Notes under the pieces: generated by a model
Told to the model about the DNA's origin: nothing
Seen by the model: the letters and a program-made list of their open reading frames with translations, nothing else
Databases searched by the model: none
Translations under genes and position numbers: made by a program
From: an uncultured Pseudomonadota bacterium
GTDB taxonomy: Bacteria; Pseudomonadota; Alphaproteobacteria; CACZRW01
Length of the DNA: 6,559 bases
Assembly: GCA_902783675.1 (NCBI GenBank)
Contig: CACZRW010000028.1
Span: forward strand, 1 to 6,559
Direction of reading: 5' to 3'
In this document: piece by piece, positions 1-6,468 of the stretch
How positions within the stretch are numbered: position 1 is the stretch's first letter
Layout: each line of letters starts with the position of its first letter

Positions 1-740
1 CGGCGCAAGGCGACAATATGCCCGTAAGTGCCAAGCATTTGCGCCATATCTCTTGCTATGGCGCGGACATAAGTGCCGGTAGAGCATTCTACTTTGAAAG
101 TGGTAAGGTTGCGAGCGTCAAAAGATACTACTTTCAAGGACTTAATCGTAATTTCTTTGGGTGTAAGGTCGGGAGTCTCGCCTTGCCTTGCCAGCTTATA
201 CGCACGCTTGCCGGACACCTTTACCGCCGAGAAAGCGGGCGGAGTCTGCATGATAGTGCCGATAAAAGAAGGCAGCGCCGCCTTTATTTGCTTTTGCGTG
301 GGAAGGACTTTGGAAGTGGCGGTAATCGTGCCGTCCGAGTCGTCCGAATCGGTAGCCTCGCCCCACTTTACGGTGAAGGTGTAGGCCTTTGATGTGTCGG
401 GGATATAGTTCATCAGCTTGGAGGCTTGTCCCACCGCTATGGGCAAAACACCGGTTGCCAGCGGGTCAAGAGTGCCGGTATGCCCCAGCTTAAACTTGCC
501 GAACTTTCTTTTTATTTTGGTAAGAACATCGTTGGAAGTCATGCCCGTGGGCTTGTCAATGATGAGCCAGCCGCTGGGGGGAGCTTTGGGAGGATACTTT
601 GCCAAAATCTCGGGATCTTTGACAGGGCGCATAAGGCCGATAACCCCTTGGCGACTGGCAATCTGGGCGCGGCGCTTGCGCTCGGCTTCGCGTTCTTCCC
701 AAGTGCGATAAGGCAATCCTCTTACAACAAGTTTAATCAT
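1..740 (-). CDS. truB: tRNA pseudouridine(55) synthase TruB, partial (3' end outside window)
   Basis: TruB isomerises uridine 55 in the T-loop of most tRNAs to pseudouridine, acting in the cytoplasm without a cofactor. The frame is open from an ATG at 740-738 to the window edge (246 codons), so the C-terminal PUA-type region is missing. The family motifs are clear. GWLIIDKPTGMTSNDV is at residues 57-72. GHTGTLDPLATG is at 86-97 and carries the catalytic Asp92 (Asp48 in E. coli). Tyr120 matches the active-site Tyr76. GKRAYKLARQG is at 177-187. CSTGTYVRAIARDM is at 219-232 and includes Arg226, matching Arg181. The catalytic residue lies about 44 residues later than in E. coli because of a charged N-terminal extension (WEEREAERKRR at 14-24). 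The start at 740 lies 2 bp after the rbfA stop, with a weak GAGAG motif upstream. An in-frame ATG at 632-630 (Met37), preceded by AAGGGG, would remove most of the extension. The function is very secure; the start is not. Confidence 0.96.
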   Translation of the reverse strand, partial: MIKLVVRGLPYRTWEEREAERKRRAQIASRQGVIGLMRPVKDPEILAKYPPKAPPSGWLIIDKPTGMTSNDVLTKIKRKFGKFKLGHTGTLDPLATGVLPIAVGQASKLMNYIPDTSKAYTFTVKWGEATDSDDSDGTITATSKVLPTQKQIKAALPSFIGTIMQTPPAFSAVKVSGKRAYKLARQGETPDLTPKEITIKSLKVVSFDARNLTTFKVECSTGTYVRAIARDMAQMLGTYGHIVALR

Positions 741-742
741 GG

Positions 743-1123
743 CTATAAATCTCTCTTTACTTCGGGACGGTATAAAAGTTCTTCAATGCGAGCGGCCTCG
801 CCGAAACTTTTATCGGCGATAAAGGTTAAGTCGGGAGTGACACGCAGTTTGATTTTAGCGCCTAAAATCTTGCGCAGCTGCCCCTTTACTTTGGCAAGGA
901 AGTCCAATAGTTCCTGCTCGCGACCGCCGCCCAATGTAGCAACAAAGACTTTGGCAACGCTGAAGTCGGGGCTTACGCGCGCTTCGCTCACAATGACATC
1001 GCTTGAAGGGAACAAAGGCGAAAAGACTTCGCCGCGGCTAAGCGCTTCGGCAAGGATTCTTTTTATTTCTTCGCCTACTTTTAATTGGCGCGGAGAAGGT
1101 GCTTTGCCGCTTGTTCTAGTCAT
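743..1123 (-). CDS. rbfA: 30S ribosome-binding factor RbfA
   Basis: RbfA is a small KH-fold protein that binds the immature 30S subunit near the 5' end of 16S rRNA (helix 1 region) and assists late maturation, notably during cold adaptation. The protein is 126 residues, a normal length for the family. Recognisable features are the N-terminal helix with RQLKVGEEIKRILAEAL (12-28), the strand SSDVIVSEARVSPDFSVAKVFV (40-61), and the region LRKILGAKIKLRVTPDLTF (83-101) followed by D104, which matches the family pattern of basic-rich strand, Pro-(Asp/Glu)-Leu-x-Phe and Asp. Where many RbfA proteins have an Ala-x-Gly kink replacing the KH GxxG loop, this one has Val79-Lys80-Gly81. The ATG at 1123 is preceded by AAGG with 7 nt spacing. 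The gene lies 15 bp after infB and 2 bp before truB, the usual operon position. The stop is TAG at 745-743. Confidence 0.95.
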   Translation of the reverse strand: MTRTSGKAPSPRQLKVGEEIKRILAEALSRGEVFSPLFPSSDVIVSEARVSPDFSVAKVFVATLGGGREQELLDFLAKVKGQLRKILGAKIKLRVTPDLTFIADKSFGEAARIEELLYRPEVKRDL

Positions 1124-1150
1124 CTTTAAACCTTAACTCTAAACCTTAAC
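1124..1150 (-). repeat. 13-bp tandem duplication carrying two Shine-Dalgarno-like motifs before rbfA
   Basis: Read on the minus strand, GTTAAGGTTTAGA (1150-1138) is followed directly by GTTAAGGTTTAAA (1137-1125), identical at 12 of 13 positions, then G and the rbfA ATG. The first copy encodes the last Val-Lys-Val codons of infB and its TAG stop (1141-1139). The second copy supplies a second in-frame stop, TAA (1135-1133), and the AAGG motif placed 7 nt before the rbfA start. The sequence directly shows the duplication and double stop. That the downstream copy is the working ribosome-binding site is inferred from its spacing; the upstream copy would be 20 nt away. Confidence 0.8.
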
Positions 1151-3715
1151 ATCCAAATGAACGGCTATCTCATCAACTTCAAAGCACTCGACCTTATCGC
1201 CTTCTTTAATGTCGTCATAGTTTTCAAAACTCATGCCGCAATCTTGGGATTCGCGGACCTCGCGGACATCGTCCTTGAACCGCTTTAATTCCTTAAGCGA
1301 GCCGGTATATATGACCACATCATCACGCAACAGGCGGACTTTCGCACCGCGACGGACAAGACCTTCGGTAACCATACAGCCCGCGACTTTGCCGACTTTG
1401 GTGATGTTAAAGACTTTGCGAATCTCGGCGTAACCGATAATGCGCTCTTTAAGTTCGGGGGCGAGCTTGCCTTCCAAAATCTTCTTTACCTCATCGGCGA
1501 CATCGTAAATGACCGAGTAATACCTTATGTCCACATTGTCGCGCTTTGCCATTTCCCGAGCGCCGGCGCCGGCACGAACATTAAAGCCGATAATCATGGC
1601 GTTGGAAACGCGAGCCAGCGTCACATCGGATTCGTTGATGCCGCCCACGCCGGAGTGCAATATCTGCACTTTTATCTTGTCCGAGCCAATCTTTTCCAAA
1701 GTGCCGCACAGGGCTTCTACCGAGCCTTGAACATCGCCTTTGATAATGACCGGGAACTCTTGCGATTCGCCGGTTTTAATCTTGGCGAACATCTGCTCCA
1801 TAGTGCCGCGAGCGGATTTTACCTGCAAAGCCTCGCGCTCTTTTCTTTGGCGATAGGCGGAAATACTGCGGGCCTTGGCTTCGTCCTCAACCACGATGAA
1901 GTCATCGCCGGCGTTAGGTGTGCCTTGTAAGCCCAAAACTTCTACGGGTTCGGAAGGCAATGCCTTATCCTGCTTTTTGCCGCGCTCGTTAACCAAAGCG
2001 CGCACCCTGCCCCATTCCGAGCCGGATACGAATATGTCGCCGACTTTTAGCGTGCCGCGCTGAATAAGGACGGTGGCTACCGAGCCTCTGCCCTTTTCCA
2101 TCTTGGCTTCAATTACCGCTCCTTCGGCAGAGGCGTCGGGATTTGCCCTAAGGTTAAGGACTTCCGCCTGAAGCAAAATTGCTTCTATGAGCTTGTCAAG
2201 GTTGATGCGCTTTTTCGCCGAAACTTCCACCGAGAGAACATCGCCGCCCATGGATTCCACAACGACCTCTTGGGCCAGCAAGTCAAGGCGGACTTTGTCG
2301 GGATTGGCACCCGGAACATCAATCTTGTTTATGGCAACAACAATGGGGACACCTGCCGCTTTGGCGTGGTGAATGGCCTCTATCGTCTGGGGCATAATGC
2401 CGTCGTTGGCGGCAACTACAAGCACCACAATGTCCGTGATTTTAGCACCGCGAGCGCGCATGGCGGTAAAGGCGGCATGGCCCGGAGTGTCTATGAAAGT
2501 AACCTTTTGCCCCGTGGGAACCTGGACCTGATAAGCACCGATGTGCTGGGTAATGCCGCCGGCCTCGCCTTCGGCTACATTAGCGGAGCGCAAGGCGTCC
2601 AGCAGCGAGGTTTTGCCGTGGTCGACATGGCCCATCACCGTCACGACGGGAGGACGATAACGAAGTTGATCTTCAGAATCTTCTTCGCGCTTTAAAATAT
2701 CTTCAACATCCGAGTCGGCAACGCGGCGGTAGGGGTGCTTTAATTCCTCGGCAACAAGTTGCGCGGTGTCGGCGTCAATGGTCTGAGTTATGGTCGCCAT
2801 TACGCCAAGCTTCATAAGCACCTTTATCACATCGGCAGAGCGCTCGGCCATGCGGTTGGCAAGTTCGCCGACGGTGATAGTCTCGGGAATAGTAACTTCA
2901 CGATAAACCTTTTCCTGCGGCTTTTGCTCGCCCATCATGCGGCGGATTTGCTTTTCTCTGGCGCGCTTTATGGAAGCGAGCGAGCGGCCGCGACGCGGGG
3001 CGCCGTCATCGTCATCACCGAAAACCGAGTTAATGGAAATGCGTCCGCCGCCACGGCGTTCGTCTGATCCTTTGCGACGCGAGAAACGGGACAAAGCCTC
3101 TTCCTCGGCTTTTTTGCGGCGGGCAAGGACGGACCTGTCATCGTCGTCGTCCTTTTCCTTGTCCGAGAACTTTTTGCCAAAATCCTTTGCCAGTTGCGCC
3201 TTTTCCGGATTGGGCGGAGGTGTGGGCATGGGCGAGGACTTACTGCCCAGCGGTCTTACCGTTTTAGAGACATAAACAGGCTTGGCAGAAGCAGCAGCGG
3301 CCTCGGCGGCTTTGGCGGCAGCTTCGGCAGCGGCTTTGGCGGCCTCGGCGGCCTTAGCAGCGGCTTCGGCCTTGGCGGCAGCTTCGGCAGCCTTGGCGGC
3401 GGCTTCGGCTTTGGCAGCGGCCTCGGCGGCTTTTTTCTTGTTTTCCTCTTCGACTTTTTTGGCTTCCTGTAAAAGCTTAAGGCGTTGCATCTGCTCCTCG
3501 GTCATCGCCTTGGGCGCAGATTCGCTTTCAGGAGAGAACACCCTTTTCTTCTTAACCTCAACAACCGTCACCGAGCCTTTGCCGTGCGTAAGGTTTTGGC
3601 GAAGTTGCGAGCCGGTGGTGCTCACAGGCGTCTTTAGCCCGAGCTTGCTGCCAAACTTTAAGGTTTTGGTGCTTGCGGGTTGTTCTGTCGTTTGTTTTTC
3701 CTGTTCTTCGGTCAT
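1139..3715 (-). CDS. infB: Translation initiation factor IF-2
   Basis: IF-2 is the GTPase that places formyl-methionyl initiator tRNA on the 30S subunit and drives 50S joining. The 858-residue protein is complete. The N-terminus (about 18-60) is the basic segment seen in alphaproteobacterial IF-2. Residues 87-145 form a Lys/Glu then Ala-rich predicted helix, followed by a charged linker with Asp runs (189-193, 234-237). The IF2_N-type domain is near 270-331 (VYREVTIPETITVGELANRM). The G domain has G1 GHVDHGKT (362-369), G2 region GGITQHIG (386-393), G3 DTPGH (409-413), G4 NKID (463-466) and G5 SAK (499-501), all intact. Domains II, III and IV follow; the C-terminal initiator-tRNA-binding part includes GYAEIRKVFN (761-770) and ECFEVDEI (843-850). 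The ATG at 3715 lies 5 bp after the upstream stop. The only SD-like motif, AAAGG, is about 13 nt away, so coupling to the upstream gene is likely. Alternative internal starts such as Met71 lack a well-spaced SD. Confidence 0.98.
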   Translation of the reverse strand: MTEEQEKQTTEQPASTKTLKFGSKLGLKTPVSTTGSQLRQNLTHGKGSVTVVEVKKKRVFSPESESAPKAMTEEQMQRLKLLQEAKKVEEENKKKAAEAAAKAEAAAKAAEAAAKAEAAAKAAEAAKAAAEAAAKAAEAAAASAKPVYVSKTVRPLGSKSSPMPTPPPNPEKAQLAKDFGKKFSDKEKDDDDDRSVLARRKKAEEEALSRFSRRKGSDERRGGGRISINSVFGDDDDGAPRRGRSLASIKRAREKQIRRMMGEQKPQEKVYREVTIPETITVGELANRMAERSADVIKVLMKLGVMATITQTIDADTAQLVAEELKHPYRRVADSDVEDILKREEDSEDQLRYRPPVVTVMGHVDHGKTSLLDALRSANVAEGEAGGITQHIGAYQVQVPTGQKVTFIDTPGHAAFTAMRARGAKITDIVVLVVAANDGIMPQTIEAIHHAKAAGVPIVVAINKIDVPGANPDKVRLDLLAQEVVVESMGGDVLSVEVSAKKRINLDKLIEAILLQAEVLNLRANPDASAEGAVIEAKMEKGRGSVATVLIQRGTLKVGDIFVSGSEWGRVRALVNERGKKQDKALPSEPVEVLGLQGTPNAGDDFIVVEDEAKARSISAYRQRKEREALQVKSARGTMEQMFAKIKTGESQEFPVIIKGDVQGSVEALCGTLEKIGSDKIKVQILHSGVGGINESDVTLARVSNAMIIGFNVRAGAGAREMAKRDNVDIRYYSVIYDVADEVKKILEGKLAPELKERIIGYAEIRKVFNITKVGKVAGCMVTEGLVRRGAKVRLLRDDVVIYTGSLKELKRFKDDVREVRESQDCGMSFENYDDIKEGDKVECFEVDEIAVHLDVKV
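3281..3435 (-). repeat. Low-complexity Ala/Lys/Glu repeat region within infB
   Basis: This part of infB encodes IF-2 residues about 94-145, built from variants of AEAAAK and AKAAEAAA. At DNA level the repetition includes an exact 20-bp direct repeat, at 3312-3331 and 3372-3391, 60 bp apart; both copies encode AAEAAAK (residues 129-135 and 109-115). The composition favours a long single helix. E. coli IF-2 also has an Ala/Glu/Lys/Arg-rich helical repeat in its variable N-terminal part, so a spacer role is plausible. The repeat structure is seen directly; helix formation and copy-number instability are inferred. It is not a CRISPR: it stays in frame and has no unique spacers. Confidence 0.8.
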
Positions 3716-3720
3716 ACTTT

Positions 3721-4383
3721 TTAATCAGCCTTTAAGTTAGAGTTTATGGTTTCTGTGTCAGTAGAGTTTACTTCATTTTCTTCGGGTTTGCCACGAAAAA
3801 GCTCATAGCGCATGATATCGCGGGCAAGGGTTTTGGTAAGACTGCCCTTTATCAGCCCGATGCAGGCGCAATTTTTCTCGCCCGCCAAGTCCGAGAGCTC
3901 CTCAATGGAAAGGAAGGAAAAGGTCTTTATGTCCGCCGCTAAATCGCCTTGAAGCAGGCCGTCCACGCTGGCCGCGGACGCGTCGGAAGCAAGGATTATT
4001 GCCGAAAGCTCTTTACCCGCCTTTAGTGCGGCTTCGGTCTTTTTAAAGCCGACTTCAAGCACTTTGGCCTTGGCGCATAGTCCGAAAAGATCCTTTAGCC
4101 TTTTTATAAAGACTTCCTCAACCACCGCGGGCAGGTTAAAAGGCATCTTCGCCCCCTGGCGCCCGTATTTGCGGTTGATGAAGTGTTTGGCTTTGGTGAT
4201 GTTCGACAGTGTCTTTCTGTCGGACTTGAACCAAATCCCCCGAGTCGGGAGCTTTTCTGCCAAGTCAAGCGTGAGCACGCCTTCGGGGGAAACGACAAAG
4301 CGAAGCATATCTTCGCGATTGCCGTATTCCTCACTGGCTAGGCACTTCTTGACCAGCAAACCTTTGCTCCTTTTCTTACGCAT
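3721..4383 (-). CDS. rnpM: YlxR/RnpM-type RNA-binding protein with a fused L7Ae-like domain
   Basis: This 220-residue protein combines an N-terminal YlxR (DUF448) domain with an L7Ae/L30e-like domain, the arrangement common in alphaproteobacteria; in Firmicutes the two are separate genes (ylxR and ylxQ). The YlxR part (about 9-85) shows REDMLRFVVSPEG (23-35) and LAEKLPTRGIWFKSDR (41-56), matching the family's R-F-V and G-R-G-x-W signatures. The second domain (about 92-195) has LFGLCAKAKVLEVGF (99-113) and ELSAIILASDAS (125-136), matching the family's LGLxxRAG and xxIIAxDAS patterns, but with Lys107 where Gly is usual. The tail (about 200-220) is acidic and polar. YlxR of Gram-positive bacteria (RnpM) is reported to bind the RNA of RNase P; the role of the fused form is less clear, and RNA binding is inferred. 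The ATG overlaps the nusA stop by 8 bases. A full AAGGAGG lies 12 nt upstream, inside nusA. The gene name is by family; older annotation would use ylxR. Confidence 0.9.
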   Translation of the reverse strand: MRKKRSKGLLVKKCLASEEYGNREDMLRFVVSPEGVLTLDLAEKLPTRGIWFKSDRKTLSNITKAKHFINRKYGRQGAKMPFNLPAVVEEVFIKRLKDLFGLCAKAKVLEVGFKKTEAALKAGKELSAIILASDASAASVDGLLQGDLAADIKTFSFLSIEELSDLAGEKNCACIGLIKGSLTKTLARDIMRYELFRGKPEENEVNSTDTETINSNLKAD

Positions 4384-4404
4384 CGGCGAGGGCTTCCTCC
4401 TTTT
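4376..4404 (-). promoter_or_regulatory. nusA/rnpM overlap and strong ribosome-binding site inside nusA
   Basis: On the minus strand the end of nusA reads GAAAAGGAGG, then 12 nt, then ATGCGTAA. The ATG (4383-4381) opens the YlxR-type gene and the TAA (4378-4376) closes nusA, giving an 8-base overlap. AAGGAGG (4402-4396) is a full match to the usual anti-SD core, with slightly long spacing. This supports the chosen start of the downstream gene and suggests efficient re-initiation or coupled translation. Confidence 0.75.
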
Positions 4405-5959
4405 CCGTGGTGGTGGCAGAGGCGGCAGAGGCGGCTTTAGCGTCCTCCTCGGCGAACCAGCTTTCCCTTGCTTTCATAATAAGCTTGTCGGCTTTGCCTT
4501 TGGTCATATTCTCCGAGCCGACGATTTCCAAAAGCTCGTCAGAGGCAAGGTCGGCAAAGTCGTCTTTGGTCTTGACGCCCGCCTCGCCCAAAGCAACCAG
4601 CATGGAAGGCGTAAGGCCTTCGGTGGCGGCAAGCTCGGCGGTAACGCCCAGTTCTTTATATCTGGACTTATCCTCTTTGTTCTTGACTTCAAGGTAGTTT
4701 TTGGCGCGGTTTTGCAGTTCGGTCGCAAGCTCCTCGTCAAAGCCCTCTATCTCGGAAAGTTCGTTTAAGGGAACATAAGCGATGTCCTCAAGCGTGTTAA
4801 AGCCTTCGGCAACCAGCAGGTGCGCCATAACATCTTCAATGTCCAAAGCGTCAATGAACAGTGCCGAGCGGCGCGCCATTTCCTTTTGGCGAGTTTCGGC
4901 TTCTTCGGCTTCGGTAATGATGTCGATATACCAGCCCGAAAGTTGCGAGGCAAGGCGAACATTCTGACCGCGGCGGCCGATGGCCAGCGACAACTGATCC
5001 TCGGATACAACTACTTCAATGTGCTTGGTTTCCTCGTCCAAGATTACTTTCAGCACCGCCGCGGGCGCGAGAGCGTGAACGACAAAGGCGGCAATGTCCG
5101 GAGTCCATTCAATGATGTCAATCTTTTCGCCTTGAAGCTCGTTTACAACCGCTTGCACGCGAGAGCCGCGCATACCTACGCAAGCGCCCACGGGGTCAAT
5201 CGACGAGTCGTGCGAGATGACGGCAATCTTTGCCCTTGAGCCGGGGTCACGGGCGACCGCCTTTATCTCTATAATGCCGTCGTAGATTTCCGGCACTTCC
5301 TGTGTGAACAGCTTTGCCATGAACTCGGGGCAGGTGCGGGAAAGGAAAATCTGCGGGCCCCTTTGCTCCTCGCGCACATCGGTGACATAGGCGCGGACGC
5401 GGTCGCCGACGCGGAAAGTCTCGCGGGCAATAAGCTCGTCACGGCGAAGCAGTGCTTCCGCCTTGCCCAAGTCCACTATGACATTGCCGATTTCAATGCG
5501 CTTAACAATGCCGTTTAAGACTTCGCCTATCTTGTCCTGATACTCTTCAAACTGGCGGATACGCTCGGCCTCGCGCACCTTTTGCACGATAACCTGCTTT
5601 GCCGTTTGCGCCGCAATGCGCCCAAAGTCGATGGGAGGAAGGGGGTCAACAATGTAATGTCCCGCCTCGGCGTCTTTGTCCTTCTTTCTGGCGGTGGAAA
5701 GTTCAATTTGCGTGACTTCGTTTTCAACTGCGCCGTCCTCAACAATTTCAATGTAGCGGGCAAGCTTTATCGCGCCCGTGCGGCGGTCAATGAAAGCGCG
5801 AACATCATGCTCGGCGCCGTATTTGGAGCGCCCCGCCTTTTGTATGGCTTGCTCCATGGCAATGATAACTTCTTCTTTGTCGATGCCCTTTTCTCTGGCG
5901 ACAACATCAGCCATTTGAATAAGTTCGGGACGGGGTAATGCGGTAATTTGTTCTTCCAT
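4376..5959 (-). CDS. nusA: Transcription termination/antitermination factor NusA
   Basis: NusA binds RNA polymerase and the nascent RNA, promotes pausing and intrinsic termination, and takes part in antitermination of rRNA transcripts. The 527-residue protein is complete. The N-terminal polymerase-binding domain (about 5-130) carries ADVVAREKGIDKEEVI (17-32). An S1 domain follows (about 143-208, ending in GPQIFLSRT). KH1 (about 228-282) has SRAKIAVISHDSSIDPVGAC (241-260) and the GMRG loop (262-265). KH2 (about 295-350) has the GRRG loop at 328-331. Two helix-hairpin-helix acidic-type repeats sit near 366-420 and 436-500, the AR1/AR2 positions known from E. coli NusA, which implies contact with the polymerase alpha subunit. 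The tail (505-527) is Ala/Glu-rich. The start at 5959 has AAAAGG with 8 nt spacing and lies 17 bp after rimP. The stop TAA (4378-4376) lies inside the start region of the next gene. Confidence 0.98.
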   Translation of the reverse strand: MEEQITALPRPELIQMADVVAREKGIDKEEVIIAMEQAIQKAGRSKYGAEHDVRAFIDRRTGAIKLARYIEIVEDGAVENEVTQIELSTARKKDKDAEAGHYIVDPLPPIDFGRIAAQTAKQVIVQKVREAERIRQFEEYQDKIGEVLNGIVKRIEIGNVIVDLGKAEALLRRDELIARETFRVGDRVRAYVTDVREEQRGPQIFLSRTCPEFMAKLFTQEVPEIYDGIIEIKAVARDPGSRAKIAVISHDSSIDPVGACVGMRGSRVQAVVNELQGEKIDIIEWTPDIAAFVVHALAPAAVLKVILDEETKHIEVVVSEDQLSLAIGRRGQNVRLASQLSGWYIDIITEAEEAETRQKEMARRSALFIDALDIEDVMAHLLVAEGFNTLEDIAYVPLNELSEIEGFDEELATELQNRAKNYLEVKNKEDKSRYKELGVTAELAATEGLTPSMLVALGEAGVKTKDDFADLASDELLEIVGSENMTKGKADKLIMKARESWFAEEDAKAASAASATTTEKEEALADA

Positions 5960-5976
5960 AATAAAAACCTTTTTCG

Positions 5977-6468
5977 TTATTGGTTTGGCGTTTTCAGCAT
6001 TTCATCGGTGAGCAGCAATTTTGCCTTTGCTATCGCGGAAAAAGGAAGCGCAACTTCCTCTTTTTTCCCTTCAAGGGAAAGCAAAATCTCGTCAGCCTCG
6101 GAAAGGCCGGTTATTTTTCCTTTAAATCTTTTTTGTCCCGATATTGGAACCTCGGTTTCAATCTTGGCAAAAAAGCCGTTGAAGCGGACAAAGTCAGCCA
6201 GTTTGGTCAGCGGACGGTCAAGTCCCGCAGAACTTATTTCCAAAGAGTATCTGCCCTCTATCGGATCTTCAACATCAAGTATGGCGGAAAGTTCACGGGA
6301 CACTTTTTCGCAATCGTCAACGGTGATAGCGACTTCGTCCTTTCTTTCTATCATAACTTGTAAGACCTTGCGCGAGCCTTCGTGACGAATCATCAGGCGC
6401 ACAAGATCATAGCCCATACTTTCCAGCACGGGAGTAACTATGTTTTCTAATTTTTCATACCTTTGCAT
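5977..6468 (-). CDS. rimP: Ribosome maturation factor RimP
   Basis: RimP binds the free 30S subunit and supports its assembly around the central pseudoknot and protein S12. The 163-residue protein has the usual length and two-domain design. The N-terminal alpha/beta domain (about 1-88) contains PVLESMGYDLVRLMI (13-27), the strand LQVMIER (36-42), VDDCEKVSRELSAILD (50-65) and the family signature EISSAGLDRPL (77-87), where many homologues have Pro for Ala81. The C-terminal SH3-like domain (about 93-155) includes VRFNGFFAKIETEVPISGQKRFKGKI (94-119, given in part: VRFNGFF, GQKRFKGKI). The ATG at 6468 is the first possible start, because an in-frame TGA lies three codons upstream. The SD-like AAAAAAGGA is 13 nt away, longer than ideal. 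As first gene of the operon it is separated from nusA by 17 bp. The hairpin 31 bp upstream may regulate it. Confidence 0.96.
   Translation of the reverse strand: MQRYEKLENIVTPVLESMGYDLVRLMIRHEGSRKVLQVMIERKDEVAITVDDCEKVSRELSAILDVEDPIEGRYSLEISSAGLDRPLTKLADFVRFNGFFAKIETEVPISGQKRFKGKITGLSEADEILLSLEGKKEEVALPFSAIAKAKLLLTDEMLKTPNQ

Noticed and set aside
426..1136. Plus-strand open frame of 236 codons opposite rbfA and truB
   Set aside because: Antisense shadow: rbfA and truB on the minus strand have clear family motifs, while this product has no coherent domain.
3281..3435. Periodic repeats that could suggest a CRISPR array
   Set aside because: The repeats are short, in frame, imperfect and separated by similar rather than unique sequence, and they encode a known variable part of IF-2.
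3282..3740. Plus-strand open frame of 152 codons, Ala/Leu-rich and resembling a membrane protein
   Set aside because: It is the complement of the Ala/Lys/Glu repeat of infB; the apparent hydrophobic repeat is an artefact of reading that repeat backwards.
4064..4768. Plus-strand open frame of 234 codons across the YlxR-type gene and the nusA 3' end
   Set aside because: It is antisense to two firmly identified genes, its product matches nothing recognisable, and it is explained by codon bias on the opposite strand.
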